Assembly (NCBI GenBank): GCA_002395155.1
Contig: DGWD01000002.1
Span: 1-24,398, forward strand
DNA from: Treponema sp. UBA4267
GTDB lineage: Bacteria; Spirochaetota; Spirochaetia; Treponematales; Treponemataceae
Direction of reading: 5' to 3'
Length of the DNA: 24,398 nucleotides
Positions 1-8,038 of the stretch are shown here, piece by piece. Position 1 is the first letter of the stretch; the number at the start of each line of letters is the position of its first letter. Made by a program: the position numbers and the translations under genes. The notes under the pieces are model-generated. The model had not been told where the DNA came from, did not search any database, and saw only the letters and a program-made list of their open reading frames with translations.

Positions 1-699
1 ATGGAAGGCGGAATGTCGGGTTCTTATCTGTATGATTCTCTTGATGATAAATATAATTATTTGAATGAAGTTTTTGAAACTTTGATTGTCCGTGATATTC
101 AGCAAAAATACAAAATAAAAAATCTTCCGCTTTTGGACATGTTGAACGATTTTCTTGTTGATAACATTTCCTCTGAAATTTCTGCAAGAAGACTTGCAAA
201 TACCCTGACTTCAAAAGGCAGCAAGGTTGATGATAAAACGGTTTCTTCATACATCAAATATCTTTGTGCATCCTTTGCCTTTTACAAAATCCGACGCTAC
301 GATATAAAAGGAAAAAAATATCTTGCAAGCCAGGACAAATATTATCTTGCAGACCATTCTTTTAAATATGCAAAACTCGGAACTAAAAATCTGGACTATG
401 GGCGGATTTACGAAAACATAGTCTGCATAGAACTTTTACGCAGAGGCTATGAAGTTTACACGGGAGTTCTTTACCAAAAAGAAATTGATTTTGTAGCCGT
501 AAAACGAAACGAGAAAATCTACATCCAGGTGAGCGACGACATTTCCCGAGCGGAAACAATGGAAAGGGAAAGTTCCCCGCTTTTGAGCATAAAGGACGCT
601 TATCCAAAAATGATTATCGCACGGACAAAACATCCGGCCTATCAGTATGAAGGAATTGCGGTGTGGGATATTGCGGAATGGTTGATGAGTTCCCCTTAA
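1..699 (+). CDS. AAA-family ATPase with DUF4143 domain, C-terminal part (cut by window edge)
   Basis: This is the C-terminal half of a DUF4143-type ATPase. The first codon in the window happens to be ATG but lies inside the usual GGM(P/S) stretch, so the N-terminal P-loop domain should lie upstream of base 1. Visible family features are the segment around FETLIVRDI (about residue 25), a winged-helix-like region (residues 45-95), and the DUF4143 nuclease-like core with YGRIYENIV (about 135-143), KEIDFVAV and KIYIQVSDD (about 160-180). The E-I-D and Q-V-S positions correspond to a degenerate PD-(D/E)XK fold. These proteins are common accessory genes of host-associated anaerobes and their physiological role is not settled. 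It ends 53 bp before the restriction-modification gene on the same strand. Family assignment is by sequence recognition; function is not claimed. Confidence 0.85.
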   Translation: MEGGMSGSYLYDSLDDKYNYLNEVFETLIVRDIQQKYKIKNLPLLDMLNDFLVDNISSEISARRLANTLTSKGSKVDDKTVSSYIKYLCASFAFYKIRRYDIKGKKYLASQDKYYLADHSFKYAKLGTKNLDYGRIYENIVCIELLRRGYEVYTGVLYQKEIDFVAVKRNEKIYIQVSDDISRAETMERESSPLLSIKDAYPKMIIARTKHPAYQYEGIAVWDIAEWLMSSP

Positions 700-752
700 T
701 ATTACTTCCAAATTAAGCTATACTGATATAAATCTATTTTGGGGAAGTTGCT

Positions 753-3700
753 TTGATTACGCTCGAAAATTTTCAAAAAGTTCTTAAATCTCTTGGGTTT
801 ATAAATGAAAACAATATATACATAAAGCATTTTGATAGTGTTGACTGCGATTTAAAAGCCGATTTTACAAATCGAAAGCTTATTTATCCTACTGAGAAAG
901 GCTTTGAAGTGAATGACGGAACAACAAGCAATTTTGAGCATCCAGAAAACTTTGTTGTCTTTGAGTGTGTTGCCCGTCTTCTAGAAAAAGGGTACCGCCC
1001 TGAGCATATTGAACTTGAACCTCGCTGGTCTCTTGGTCATGGTGGAAAAAGTGGCAAGGCTGATATTTGTGTAAAAAATAAAGACGGTTCCCGCTATCTG
1101 TGCATTATCGAATGTAAGACAGCTGACAGTGAATATAAAAAAGAATTAAGTAATATGAAAAATGACGGTGGTCAGCTTTTTTCTTACTGGCAGCAGTCAA
1201 AGGCTACAAAATGGCTAGTTTTGTATGCAAGTGATTTTGATGAGGCAAATGAAAAAATTACATCTACGGTGGCAACTGTGAATTGTTCTGATGATGCCAA
1301 CTATATTGAACTTGCTAAAGATGATAAATCACTTAAGCTTTATCGTGATGCAACTACAGTAGAAAATCTTTATGAAGTTTGGAAAGAAACTTACGAGCAG
1401 AAATTTTTAGGTGATATTCTTTTTGATGAAGAAACAGTTGCTTATGACATTGGTGTGCTTCCGTTAAAGAAGAAACGTCTTGTTGACTTTAGCCGTGATG
1501 ATAAAATCGTAAATCAGTTTGAAGAAATTTTACGTCACAATAATGTGAGCGACAAAGAAAATGCCTTTAACCGTTTGATTGCCCTCTTTATTGCAAAGCT
1601 CTATGATGAAAAAACAAAATCGTTGGAAAGTGAAGTAGAGTTTCAGTACAAGACAGGAACAGATACCTATCAAAAAATGCAGGACAGACTTCAAAAACTC
1701 CATCATTTCGGTATGAAGGAATTTATGAAGGAAGATGTATTTTATGTGGCGGATGATTATGTAAAAACCGTGATGAAAAACGCAATCGGTGAGAACCGGG
1801 AGCAGCTGGAAGCAGAACTGAACGAAACAATTACGAAACTCAAATTTTACACAAACAATGATTTTGCATTCAAGGACGTTCATAATAAAGCCCTCTTTTA
1901 CCAGAACGGAAAAATTCTTGTAGAAATGGTAGAGCTTTTTCAAAAGTACAGAATTATTGATTCAAATGAATTACAGCTTTTAGGTGACATGTTTGAACAG
2001 CTTTTGAACAAAGGTTTTAAACAGAACGAAGGTCAGTTCTTTACTCCAATTCCAATTACTTGCTTTATCTGGAAGTGTCTACCGCTTAGAAATATTATTG
2101 AAAATGAAGAAAAGAAGGAAATCCGCTATCCAAAAATTATAGATTATGCTTGCGGAGCAGGACATTTCCTAACAGAAGGATTCCGTGAGGTAAATGAAAC
2201 AATTGCAAATCTTGGATTTAAGGCAGAGAAGGGATGGGAACGAGATTGCCTTTTTGGAATTGAAAAAGACTACCGTCTGGCACGGGTAAGCAAAATTTCT
2301 ATGTTCATGCACGGTGCTGATAACGGAAATATCGTTTTTGGCGATGGTCTGGATAATCACAATGAAAAGATTGTTATTGAAAACGGACAGTTTGATATTT
2401 TGGTTGCAAATCCTCCATATAGTGTAAGCGCATTCAAGAATCATCTGGAACTCAAAAATAATGAACTGAATCTTTTGCAGTATATTTCAAAAGACGGAAA
2501 GGAAATTGAAACTCTTTTTGTGGAGCGAATTGCCCAGCTTCTAAAGCCTAAAGGAATTGCTGCCGTAATTTTGCCAAGTTCTATTTTGAGCAATTCAAGT
2601 ACAAGCTACATAAAAGCCCGCGAAGAGATTCTAAAAAATTTTACACTTCATGCCATCGTTCAATTTGGAAGCAAGACTTTTGGAGCGACAGGTACAAATA
2701 CTGTTGTTCTTTATTTGCAAAAAAATAATGAACCGCCTGTGAAAGCAGAAATTGCAAAAGATAATGTAACTGCCATATTTGAAAATGATGACTTGAATGT
2801 AGTAAGTGACAAAGAGATTTTTGATTCTTATTGCAAAAAAATCGAGGCAACAAAAGAAGATTATCTCCAATTTATAAAAAGTGCCCGTGCATGCGAGGAT
2901 TATACGCAATTTAAGACACATGCCTATTTTGGAATGTATGTAAAAGAGTTTGAAGAAAGTACAGAATTTAAAAAACTCAAAAGTGAAAAAATTTCAAAAG
3001 CTTTTTATGATTATGTTCTTTCCATTGAAAAAGAAAAACTCTATTACTTTGCCCTTATCTACAAGCAGCATACACTTGTTGTAACAGCTCCAAGTGACAA
3101 TGCAGAACAGGAAACTTTCTTGGGCTACAGTTGGAGCAACCGCAAAGGTGATGAAGGAATCAAGATAAAAAGCTCTACGCCTCAAAACGCTTGTGGTCTT
3201 TTGTACAATGTTTATGATGAAGAAAACAGCATTGCCCGCTTTGTAAAAGATGCCTTTCTGGGAATTTATCGAAGTGAATGTAAGCTACAGAAATATGTAA
3301 ACTCCTATGCGTTCAAAGATATGATTGATTTTAGCCGGACAAGTTTTGACAAGGCGATAAAGGCGAATGGAAAAATTGAAAATGGAAAGTTGAAAATCGA
3401 AAGCAAGTTCCCGTTGGTAAAGCTAGGTGATTATGTTGAGACATTAGGAGGACTTTGGACTGGAAAAAAGCCTCCGTTCAAGAAAGTATTTGTAATTCGA
3501 AATACAAACTTTACAATGCAAGGAATTTTGGATTTTACAGATGTCGCGGAAATTGAAGTTGAAGAACGACAATTTGAAAATCGAAAACTGCGAAATGGCG
3601 ACATCATTATTGAAAAATCAGGTGGAAGTGAATCGCAGGCGGTCGGTCGTGTTGTTCTCTTTGAAAATGTCAATGGAGATTACTCATATTCAAATTTTAC

Positions 3701-4496
3701 AGCGCGCTTGCGTATCGTGAAAGATGGTTTAGGATACAAATATCTTCACGACTATCTGAATTATTTTTATCAGCAAGGAAACACTTTCCAATATCAGACT
3801 GGTTCAAGCGGACTGAAAAATCTTAATCTAAACGATTATCTATTGCAGAAAATCCCCCTCCCACCTCTCGATGTGCAAAAAAGCATTGTCGCCGAATGCG
3901 AGCAGGTTGACGGTGAATATCAGAATGCAGAAAAAGAAATTGCAGAATGCAGGGCAAAAATCACTGAAATTATGGCTAATGAAACAGGAATAAATAAGAA
4001 ACTCAAAGATATTTGCGAAATGAAAGCAGGTAAGTTTGTTTCTGCAGATGATATTTCACCGATTCAAAAGGAAGGAATGTATCCATGTTTTGGTGGAAAC
4101 GGTTTGCGTGGATATGTAGCAGATTTTACACATGATGGAGTTTATCCTTTAGTTGGCAGGCAGGGTGCTTTATGTGGCAATGTTTGTATGGCAACAGGAA
4201 AATTTCATGCAACTGAACACGCTGTAGCGGTAACTCCAAAAGAAAATATTGATGTGTATTGGTTGCGCTACCAGCTTGAGTTTATGAATTTAAATCAATA
4301 CTCTACTGGGACAGCTCAACCTGGTTTGTCTGTAAATAAAATTGTTGAAGTTTCGTGTACAGTTCCTCCTCTCGCAAAACAGCAAGAAATCGTTTCCCAA
4401 ATCACCGCTCTTGAATCAAAAATCGCGGATGCAAAGAAAGTTATGGAAGAATGTCCTGCGAAAAAGCAGGCAATTCTGGACAAGTGGCTAAAATAG
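753..4496 (+). CDS. Single-chain restriction-modification-specificity enzyme (Type IIG/IIB-like; nuclease, N6-adenine methylase, two target recognition domains)
   Basis: A 1247-residue protein starting at TTG, chosen because GGGGAAG lies 5 nt upstream at 741-747. Domain order: an HsdR_N-like PD-(D/E)XK nuclease (about 30-200, D104 and E120-C-K122); a helical and N6_Mtase region with SAM motif I DYACGAGHF at 464-472 and catalytic NPPY at 553-556; then HsdS-like specificity with TRD1 (about 885-1060) and TRD2 (about 1082-1247). Each TRD ends in the typical PPL...Q...IV motif and a coiled coil. No helicase motifs are seen, so it is not a Type I HsdR translocase. The layout matches single-polypeptide enzymes such as AloI that methylate and cut at a bipartite site. 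It should protect host DNA and cut unmodified invading DNA. The frame is intact and all catalytic residues are present. The recognition site cannot be read from sequence. A RhuM gene follows 9 bp downstream. Confidence 0.92.
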   Translation: MITLENFQKVLKSLGFINENNIYIKHFDSVDCDLKADFTNRKLIYPTEKGFEVNDGTTSNFEHPENFVVFECVARLLEKGYRPEHIELEPRWSLGHGGKSGKADICVKNKDGSRYLCIIECKTADSEYKKELSNMKNDGGQLFSYWQQSKATKWLVLYASDFDEANEKITSTVATVNCSDDANYIELAKDDKSLKLYRDATTVENLYEVWKETYEQKFLGDILFDEETVAYDIGVLPLKKKRLVDFSRDDKIVNQFEEILRHNNVSDKENAFNRLIALFIAKLYDEKTKSLESEVEFQYKTGTDTYQKMQDRLQKLHHFGMKEFMKEDVFYVADDYVKTVMKNAIGENREQLEAELNETITKLKFYTNNDFAFKDVHNKALFYQNGKILVEMVELFQKYRIIDSNELQLLGDMFEQLLNKGFKQNEGQFFTPIPITCFIWKCLPLRNIIENEEKKEIRYPKIIDYACGAGHFLTEGFREVNETIANLGFKAEKGWERDCLFGIEKDYRLARVSKISMFMHGADNGNIVFGDGLDNHNEKIVIENGQFDILVANPPYSVSAFKNHLELKNNELNLLQYISKDGKEIETLFVERIAQLLKPKGIAAVILPSSILSNSSTSYIKAREEILKNFTLHAIVQFGSKTFGATGTNTVVLYLQKNNEPPVKAEIAKDNVTAIFENDDLNVVSDKEIFDSYCKKIEATKEDYLQFIKSARACEDYTQFKTHAYFGMYVKEFEESTEFKKLKSEKISKAFYDYVLSIEKEKLYYFALIYKQHTLVVTAPSDNAEQETFLGYSWSNRKGDEGIKIKSSTPQNACGLLYNVYDEENSIARFVKDAFLGIYRSECKLQKYVNSYAFKDMIDFSRTSFDKAIKANGKIENGKLKIESKFPLVKLGDYVETLGGLWTGKKPPFKKVFVIRNTNFTMQGILDFTDVAEIEVEERQFENRKLRNGDIIIEKSGGSESQAVGRVVLFENVNGDYSYSNFTARLRIVKDGLGYKYLHDYLNYFYQQGNTFQYQTGSSGLKNLNLNDYLLQKIPLPPLDVQKSIVAECEQVDGEYQNAEKEIAECRAKITEIMANETGINKKLKDICEMKAGKFVSADDISPIQKEGMYPCFGGNGLRGYVADFTHDGVYPLVGRQGALCGNVCMATGKFHATEHAVAVTPKENIDVYWLRYQLEFMNLNQYSTGTAQPGLSVNKIVEVSCTVPPLAKQQEIVSQITALESKIADAKKVMEECPAKKQAILDKWLK

Positions 4497-4505
4497 GGGA
4501 GTAAA

Positions 4506-5516
4506 ATGGAAAACGAATTTAACCCAGTTGGAAATCTTTTGATTTACCAGAATGAAAAGGGCGACACAAAAGTCGATGTTCTCTTTCAGGACGGTAATAT
4601 TTGGATGACACAAGCTGCCATAGCGGAATTGTATCAAACAAAGCCTCAGAATATTACTCAGCACATAAAAAATATTTACACAGACGGTGAACTTGAAGAA
4701 AATCGAACTTGTAAGAATTACTTACAAGTTCAAACAGAGGGAACAAGGCAGATAAAACGTAATACAAAACATTATTCTTTCGAAATGATTCTAGCTATTG
4801 GTTACCGTGTCCGCACTAGAATTGGCATTCATTTCAGAAACTGGGCGACCTCACTCATTCATGAATACACTCAAAAAGGTTTTGTTCTGAATGATGAACG
4901 TCTTAAAGAACCAAAGGCTTTTGGCGATGATTATTTTGATGAACTTCTTGAACGCATCAAAGACATTCGTGCCAGTGAAAAGCGTTTTTATGAAAAAGTA
5001 AAGGCAATTTATGCAACAAGCATTGACTATGACAAAGATGATGAAAAGACAAAGCTCTTTTTTAAGACCGTTCAAAATAAAATGCATTACAGCGTACATG
5101 CTCATACGGCTGCTGAAATTATAGACAGCAGGGCAGATTCAACTAAAGACAACATGGGGTTAACAAGCTGGAAAGGAGCTGTAGTCCGCAAAGGTGATGT
5201 AGATAATGCGAAGAACTATCTCACAAAAGATGAAATAGAAGCTCTTAATAGAATTGTAAATATGTATCTTGATTTTGCAGAAGATCAGGCAAAGCAGCAT
5301 ATCCCCATGCACATGGCAGACTGGGAAAACAAACTGAATGATTTTCTGAAATTCTATGGACGAAAAATTCTGGATAATGCAGGAACAATAACCGCCGAAA
5401 AAGCAAAACAAAAGGCCTATGCTGAATATGATAAATTCGATGCTGCAAGAATTGAAAGACAAAAAAAAGACTTTGCAGAGCTTGAAGAAAAAGTAAATTC
5501 AATTATAAAGGAATAA
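4506..5516 (+). CDS. RhuM-family protein
   Basis: A 336-residue protein of the Virulence_RhuM family. The N-terminal part (about 20-130) contains the family hallmarks IWMTQAAIAELY, a Q-N-I-T-Q-H-I-K-N-I-Y helix, the SFEMILAIGYRVRT segment and an HFRNWAT motif, resembling the KilA-N/ANT-like DNA-binding regions of phage antirepressors. The C-terminal half (about 140-336) is helical and charged, ending in a predicted coiled coil. GGGGAG precedes the ATG by 4 nt, and only 9 bp separate it from the restriction-modification gene, so both are probably one transcript. RhuM genes are often found beside restriction-modification loci, but their biochemical role is unproven. Family call is firm; partnership with the upstream enzyme is inference from position. 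Confidence 0.85.
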   Translation: MENEFNPVGNLLIYQNEKGDTKVDVLFQDGNIWMTQAAIAELYQTKPQNITQHIKNIYTDGELEENRTCKNYLQVQTEGTRQIKRNTKHYSFEMILAIGYRVRTRIGIHFRNWATSLIHEYTQKGFVLNDERLKEPKAFGDDYFDELLERIKDIRASEKRFYEKVKAIYATSIDYDKDDEKTKLFFKTVQNKMHYSVHAHTAAEIIDSRADSTKDNMGLTSWKGAVVRKGDVDNAKNYLTKDEIEALNRIVNMYLDFAEDQAKQHIPMHMADWENKLNDFLKFYGRKILDNAGTITAEKAKQKAYAEYDKFDAARIERQKKDFAELEEKVNSIIKE

Positions 5517-5561
5517 TTTTTTTCATGGGTCTGTAATGTCTCAAGGATAAGGAGAGGTCTC

Positions 5562-5652
5562 GAGTGTGCGAAGGAGTGCACTCAAAACCAACTCACAAGG
5601 ATTTCTTGTTAGTTCAAAACAAGAGACAACTATAAAGAAATTCTTTATAGTT
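5562..5652 (+). repeat. Array of three hairpins with covarying stems
   Basis: Three successive stem-loops lie between the RhuM and macrodomain genes. Hairpin 1 (5562-5583) has an 8-bp stem with two G-U pairs. Hairpins 2 (5590-5614) and 3 (5628-5652) are related copies 38 bp apart. Each has a 10-bp stem and 5-nt loop, begins AACT, ends AGTT and is followed by CAAAA, as is hairpin 1. Between copies 2 and 3 the stem changes are compensatory: an A-T pair becomes T-A, a C-G pair becomes A-T, and the single C/T mismatch of copy 2 becomes A-T in copy 3. Selection for, or gene conversion of, a folded form is implied. Function unknown. Confidence 0.7.
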
Positions 5653-5698
5653 CAAAAAGAAGGAAGCTGTGAAGTAAAATGCGAAAAATCCTTGAAAA

Positions 5699-5813
5699 GC
5701 GTTAGGGATTGTAGGGGCAGCCCGATAGGGCTGTTGCGGAACGAAGTGGAGCAATGGAGCCGAAAGGCGGAACCCCGCAAAGCCCGGCGGCAGCGAAGCT
5801 GGCGCAACGCCCC
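5699..5813 (+). repeat. GC-rich dispersed repeat, copy A, in the leader of the macrodomain gene
   Basis: A strongly GC-rich block in an AT-rich region, starting GCGTTAGGG and ending CAACGCCCC. It contains internal stems such as GCAGCCC/GGGCTG(T/C). It stops about 10 bp before the AGAGAGG ribosome binding site of the macrodomain gene. The same end sequences appear in the repeats at 11275-11482, 17681-17809, 18493-18618 and 23971-24082, and a partial end is at 7925-7950. The frame happens to stay open through it, so an annotation program could wrongly extend the macrodomain gene upstream to 5566. Confidence 0.75.
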
Positions 5814-5832
5814 AAATAAAAGAGAGGAAAAA

Positions 5833-6660
5833 ATGACACAAAAAGAACGCAGATTATATTTGATAAGTGAACTCCTCAAAGAATATAAGGGTAGTGCAGG
5901 CTTTAAGCTGGGGCTTGTGCCCGGAAATGAAGGCGACTTTGTAATTCCTGATGATGAAAAAAAGCAGCGGGATTTACTCCGAGCCTTGATGAATATTCGG
6001 GGGCCATATTCCATTAGCGAAGACTTTTTGAGAATACAAGATGAGTACCTGCAGCAGGTTAATAAAGAGCGGGGGATTACGGATATTGCTGACTTAAGCC
6101 CGACAGAAAGGAACCCAAAGCTATACCTCTGGCAAGGCGACATCACTACGCTAAAAGTTGATGCAATTGTTAATGCTGCAAACTCTGCCCTGCTTGGCTG
6201 CTTTGCTCCTCTTCATGCCTGTATCGACAACTGCATCCACACCTTTGCGGGCATTCAGCTCAGGCTTGCCTGTAACGAGCTGATGCAAAAGCAGGGGCAC
6301 GAAGAAGGAACCGGACTTTGCAAAATCACACCGGCCTTTAATCTTCCAAGCCGCTATGTTTTGCACACTGTCGGCCCCATTATTTACACAAGTGTAGGGC
6401 CCCGCGAAAAGCTTCTTCTTGAAAACTGCTACAAAAACTGCCTTGAAACTGCGTCTCAAAATCAGCTTGAATCGGTCGCTTTCTGCTGCATTTCAACCGG
6501 AGTTTTCAGATTTCCTCAAGACCTTGCCGCTCAGATTGCGGTGGAAACGGTAGAAAAGTGGCTGTCAGAAAATCCATCTTCCAGCGTGAAGAAGATTGTC
6601 TTCAATGTTTTTGGAAACAAAGATCTGGAGATTTATAAGAAGGTACTTGGTCAAAAATGA
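5833..6660 (+). CDS. Zinc-type macrodomain protein-ADP-ribose hydrolase
   Basis: A 275-residue protein. The ATG at 5833 was chosen because AGAGAGG lies just upstream; an open extension to 5566 runs through repeat DNA and resembles no protein. A helical N-terminal region (1-90) precedes the macrodomain. Key motifs are GDIT at 102-105, VNAAN at 113-117, the zinc signature C123, H128 and C130 within GCFAPLHAC, the adjoining IDNCIH at 131-136, HTVGP at 168-172, and the phosphate-binding loop STGVF at 211-215. The C-H-C signature places it with the zinc macrodomains that remove mono-ADP-ribose from protein, best known beside SirTM sirtuins. No sirtuin, GcvH-like or lipoate-ligase gene is visible here. 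Its stop overlaps the next start (ATGA), indicating translational coupling to the DUF1848 gene. Confidence 0.92.
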   Translation: MTQKERRLYLISELLKEYKGSAGFKLGLVPGNEGDFVIPDDEKKQRDLLRALMNIRGPYSISEDFLRIQDEYLQQVNKERGITDIADLSPTERNPKLYLWQGDITTLKVDAIVNAANSALLGCFAPLHACIDNCIHTFAGIQLRLACNELMQKQGHEEGTGLCKITPAFNLPSRYVLHTVGPIIYTSVGPREKLLLENCYKNCLETASQNQLESVAFCCISTGVFRFPQDLAAQIAVETVEKWLSENPSSSVKKIVFNVFGNKDLEIYKKVLGQK

Positions 6661-7577
6661 TAATCCAGACAGGACAGCGAACTGATATTCCGGCATTTTA
6701 TTCTCAGTGGCTTTTGAACAGGCTAAAAGAAGGGTATGTGATGGTAAGGAATCCCTTTTATCCTTTGTCGGTTTCGCGTTATGAACTGAATCCTCAGATT
6801 GTTGATTTGATTACTTTCTGTACTAAAAATCCCCTGCCGGTTTTGAAAAATCAGGAACTCTGGAATGAGCTTTCAAAATATAATCAGTGGTGGTATGTTT
6901 CGCTTACACCGTATGGAAAAGAAATTGAGCCCAACGTGCCGGAAAAGGCTGCTGTTGCAGAGGGCATTATTGAACTTGGAAAACGGCTTGGTTCTGAAAA
7001 AGTCGGCTGGCGGTATGATCCGATTTTTATCTCTGAAAAGTATACGATTCCATATCATCTAAAGGCGTTTGAGAATATTGCGCGAAGGCTTTGCGGTGCG
7101 ACGAAAACGGCTGTAATCAGCTTTATAGATTTGTATCCAAAAGTGAAGCGTAATTTTCCAGAAGCCCGCGATGTGACGCAAGCGGAACGTTTGACTCTTG
7201 GAAAAGCTTTTGTTGAAATTGCTGCAAAATATGGAATGACGCTGCGCCCATGCGCAGAAGGAAAAGACCTTGCTCAGTTTGGTGCGGATTGCTCCGGCTG
7301 TCAGACACTTGCAGTCCTCGAAAATGCCATTGGTAAAAAACTTAAAGTTCCCAAAAAGAATTCTGCAAGAAAAGAATGTTCCTGTTTCTTAAACGGAGAT
7401 ATCGGCGCCTACAATTCTTGTGGTCATCTGTGCCGATATTGTTATGCAAATGCGAATGCGGAACTTGTCCGCCAGAACATGAAGTCGCATAACCCGGCTT
7501 CTCCACTGTTAATAGGCGAGCTGACTCCTGATGATAAAATTTTTAATACGGTACAGAAAAGCTGGATTGTGGAATAA
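6657..7577 (+). CDS. DUF1848 family protein with C-terminal radical-SAM-like CX3CX2C motif
   Basis: A 306-residue DUF1848 protein. The N-terminus has the family pattern SG/TGQRTDIPAFYS, then FCTKNP (54-59), WYVSLTP (79-85) and VGWRYDPIFI (116-125), resembling strands of a radical SAM barrel of the spore-photoproduct-lyase type. Cysteines cluster late: C199, C212 and C215; C241 and C243; and C255-x3-C259-x2-C262 followed by YCYAN. The CX3CX2C spacing is that of the iron-sulfur cluster of radical SAM enzymes, but it sits about 50 residues from the C-terminus instead of near the N-terminus. That suggests a permuted or convergent cluster site. The start overlaps the macrodomain stop by 4 nt, so the two products are made together. 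The reaction is unknown; a role near ADP-ribose or modified nucleic acid is a guess from the neighbour. Confidence 0.85.
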   Translation: MIIQTGQRTDIPAFYSQWLLNRLKEGYVMVRNPFYPLSVSRYELNPQIVDLITFCTKNPLPVLKNQELWNELSKYNQWWYVSLTPYGKEIEPNVPEKAAVAEGIIELGKRLGSEKVGWRYDPIFISEKYTIPYHLKAFENIARRLCGATKTAVISFIDLYPKVKRNFPEARDVTQAERLTLGKAFVEIAAKYGMTLRPCAEGKDLAQFGADCSGCQTLAVLENAIGKKLKVPKKNSARKECSCFLNGDIGAYNSCGHLCRYCYANANAELVRQNMKSHNPASPLLIGELTPDDKIFNTVQKSWIVE

Positions 7578-7584
7578 ATAGTTA

Positions 7585-7874
7585 CTAATTTTTGATTCTC
7601 TTCTCAAATCTGAACATGCCTTCCGGGAACTGGCCGTCCTGTTCTTTGTTCAATAATCCCTTTACCGTATCTCCGTGACGCTTTTCATCATTTTTTACAC
7701 TTTTAACTTCCGGGAACTTTTCGGCTACCGGTGCATAATTCTTTACGGCCGCATATTCCCCCTGTGCGATTGCCCTATACAAAATCCAACTTCACTCAGA
7801 GCGTTGTACATGAGAACGGCATCCAGTTCTCCCTGCTGCGATTTCAACAGTTCCTTATGCGGACATTTTAGCAT
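7585..7874 (-). pseudogene. Rubrerythrin-like ferritin-fold protein, internally deleted and frameshifted
   Basis: Two pieces of one protein lie in different minus-strand frames. The 5' piece, from an ATG at 7874, reads KELLKSQQGELDAVLMYNAL, the first iron-binding helix. After SEV the frame breaks near 7785, and the second piece reads LYRAIAQGEYAAVKNYAP and then NDEKRHGDTVKGLL, the third and fourth helices with their E and E-x2-H ligands. The second helix and its linker are missing, so a deletion removed the middle and shifted the frame. Relatives are di-iron peroxide-scavenging proteins of anaerobes. The remnant cannot form the four-helix site. It lies close to the desulfoferrodoxin-fusion regulator, hinting at a former oxidative-defence group. 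Confidence 0.8.
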
Positions 7875-7924
7875 TAATATTAATGAATGGCGATAAGCTG
7901 ATTTTCGGGAAGCTCTGTCAGATT

Positions 7925-7950
7925 GCGGCAGCGAAACTGACGCAACGCCC
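7925..7950 (+). repeat. Partial GC-rich repeat end
   Basis: The stretch GCAGCGAAACTGACGCAACG followed by CCC closely matches the right end of copy A (5790-5813). Only this end is present. It lies upstream of the rubrerythrin remnant and downstream of sfsA. Confidence 0.5.
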
Positions 7951-8038
7951 AAAAAACTTTTAATTTCATACAGCCCTACTGCAAGACAGAATGCAGCAAG
8001 TTAAGAAGGGCAGGTGGGGCATAAATGACCGCTTTGTT

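Noticed and set aside
5562..5652. CRISPR-like array
   Set aside because: The repeats are hairpins only 38 bp apart with diverged stems, with no constant repeat and variable spacers, and no cas genes.
5566..5832. Open upstream extension of the macrodomain frame
   Set aside because: It runs through hairpins and GC-rich repeat copy A, lacks a ribosome binding site at 5566 and resembles no protein. The ATG at 5833 has a good ribosome binding site.
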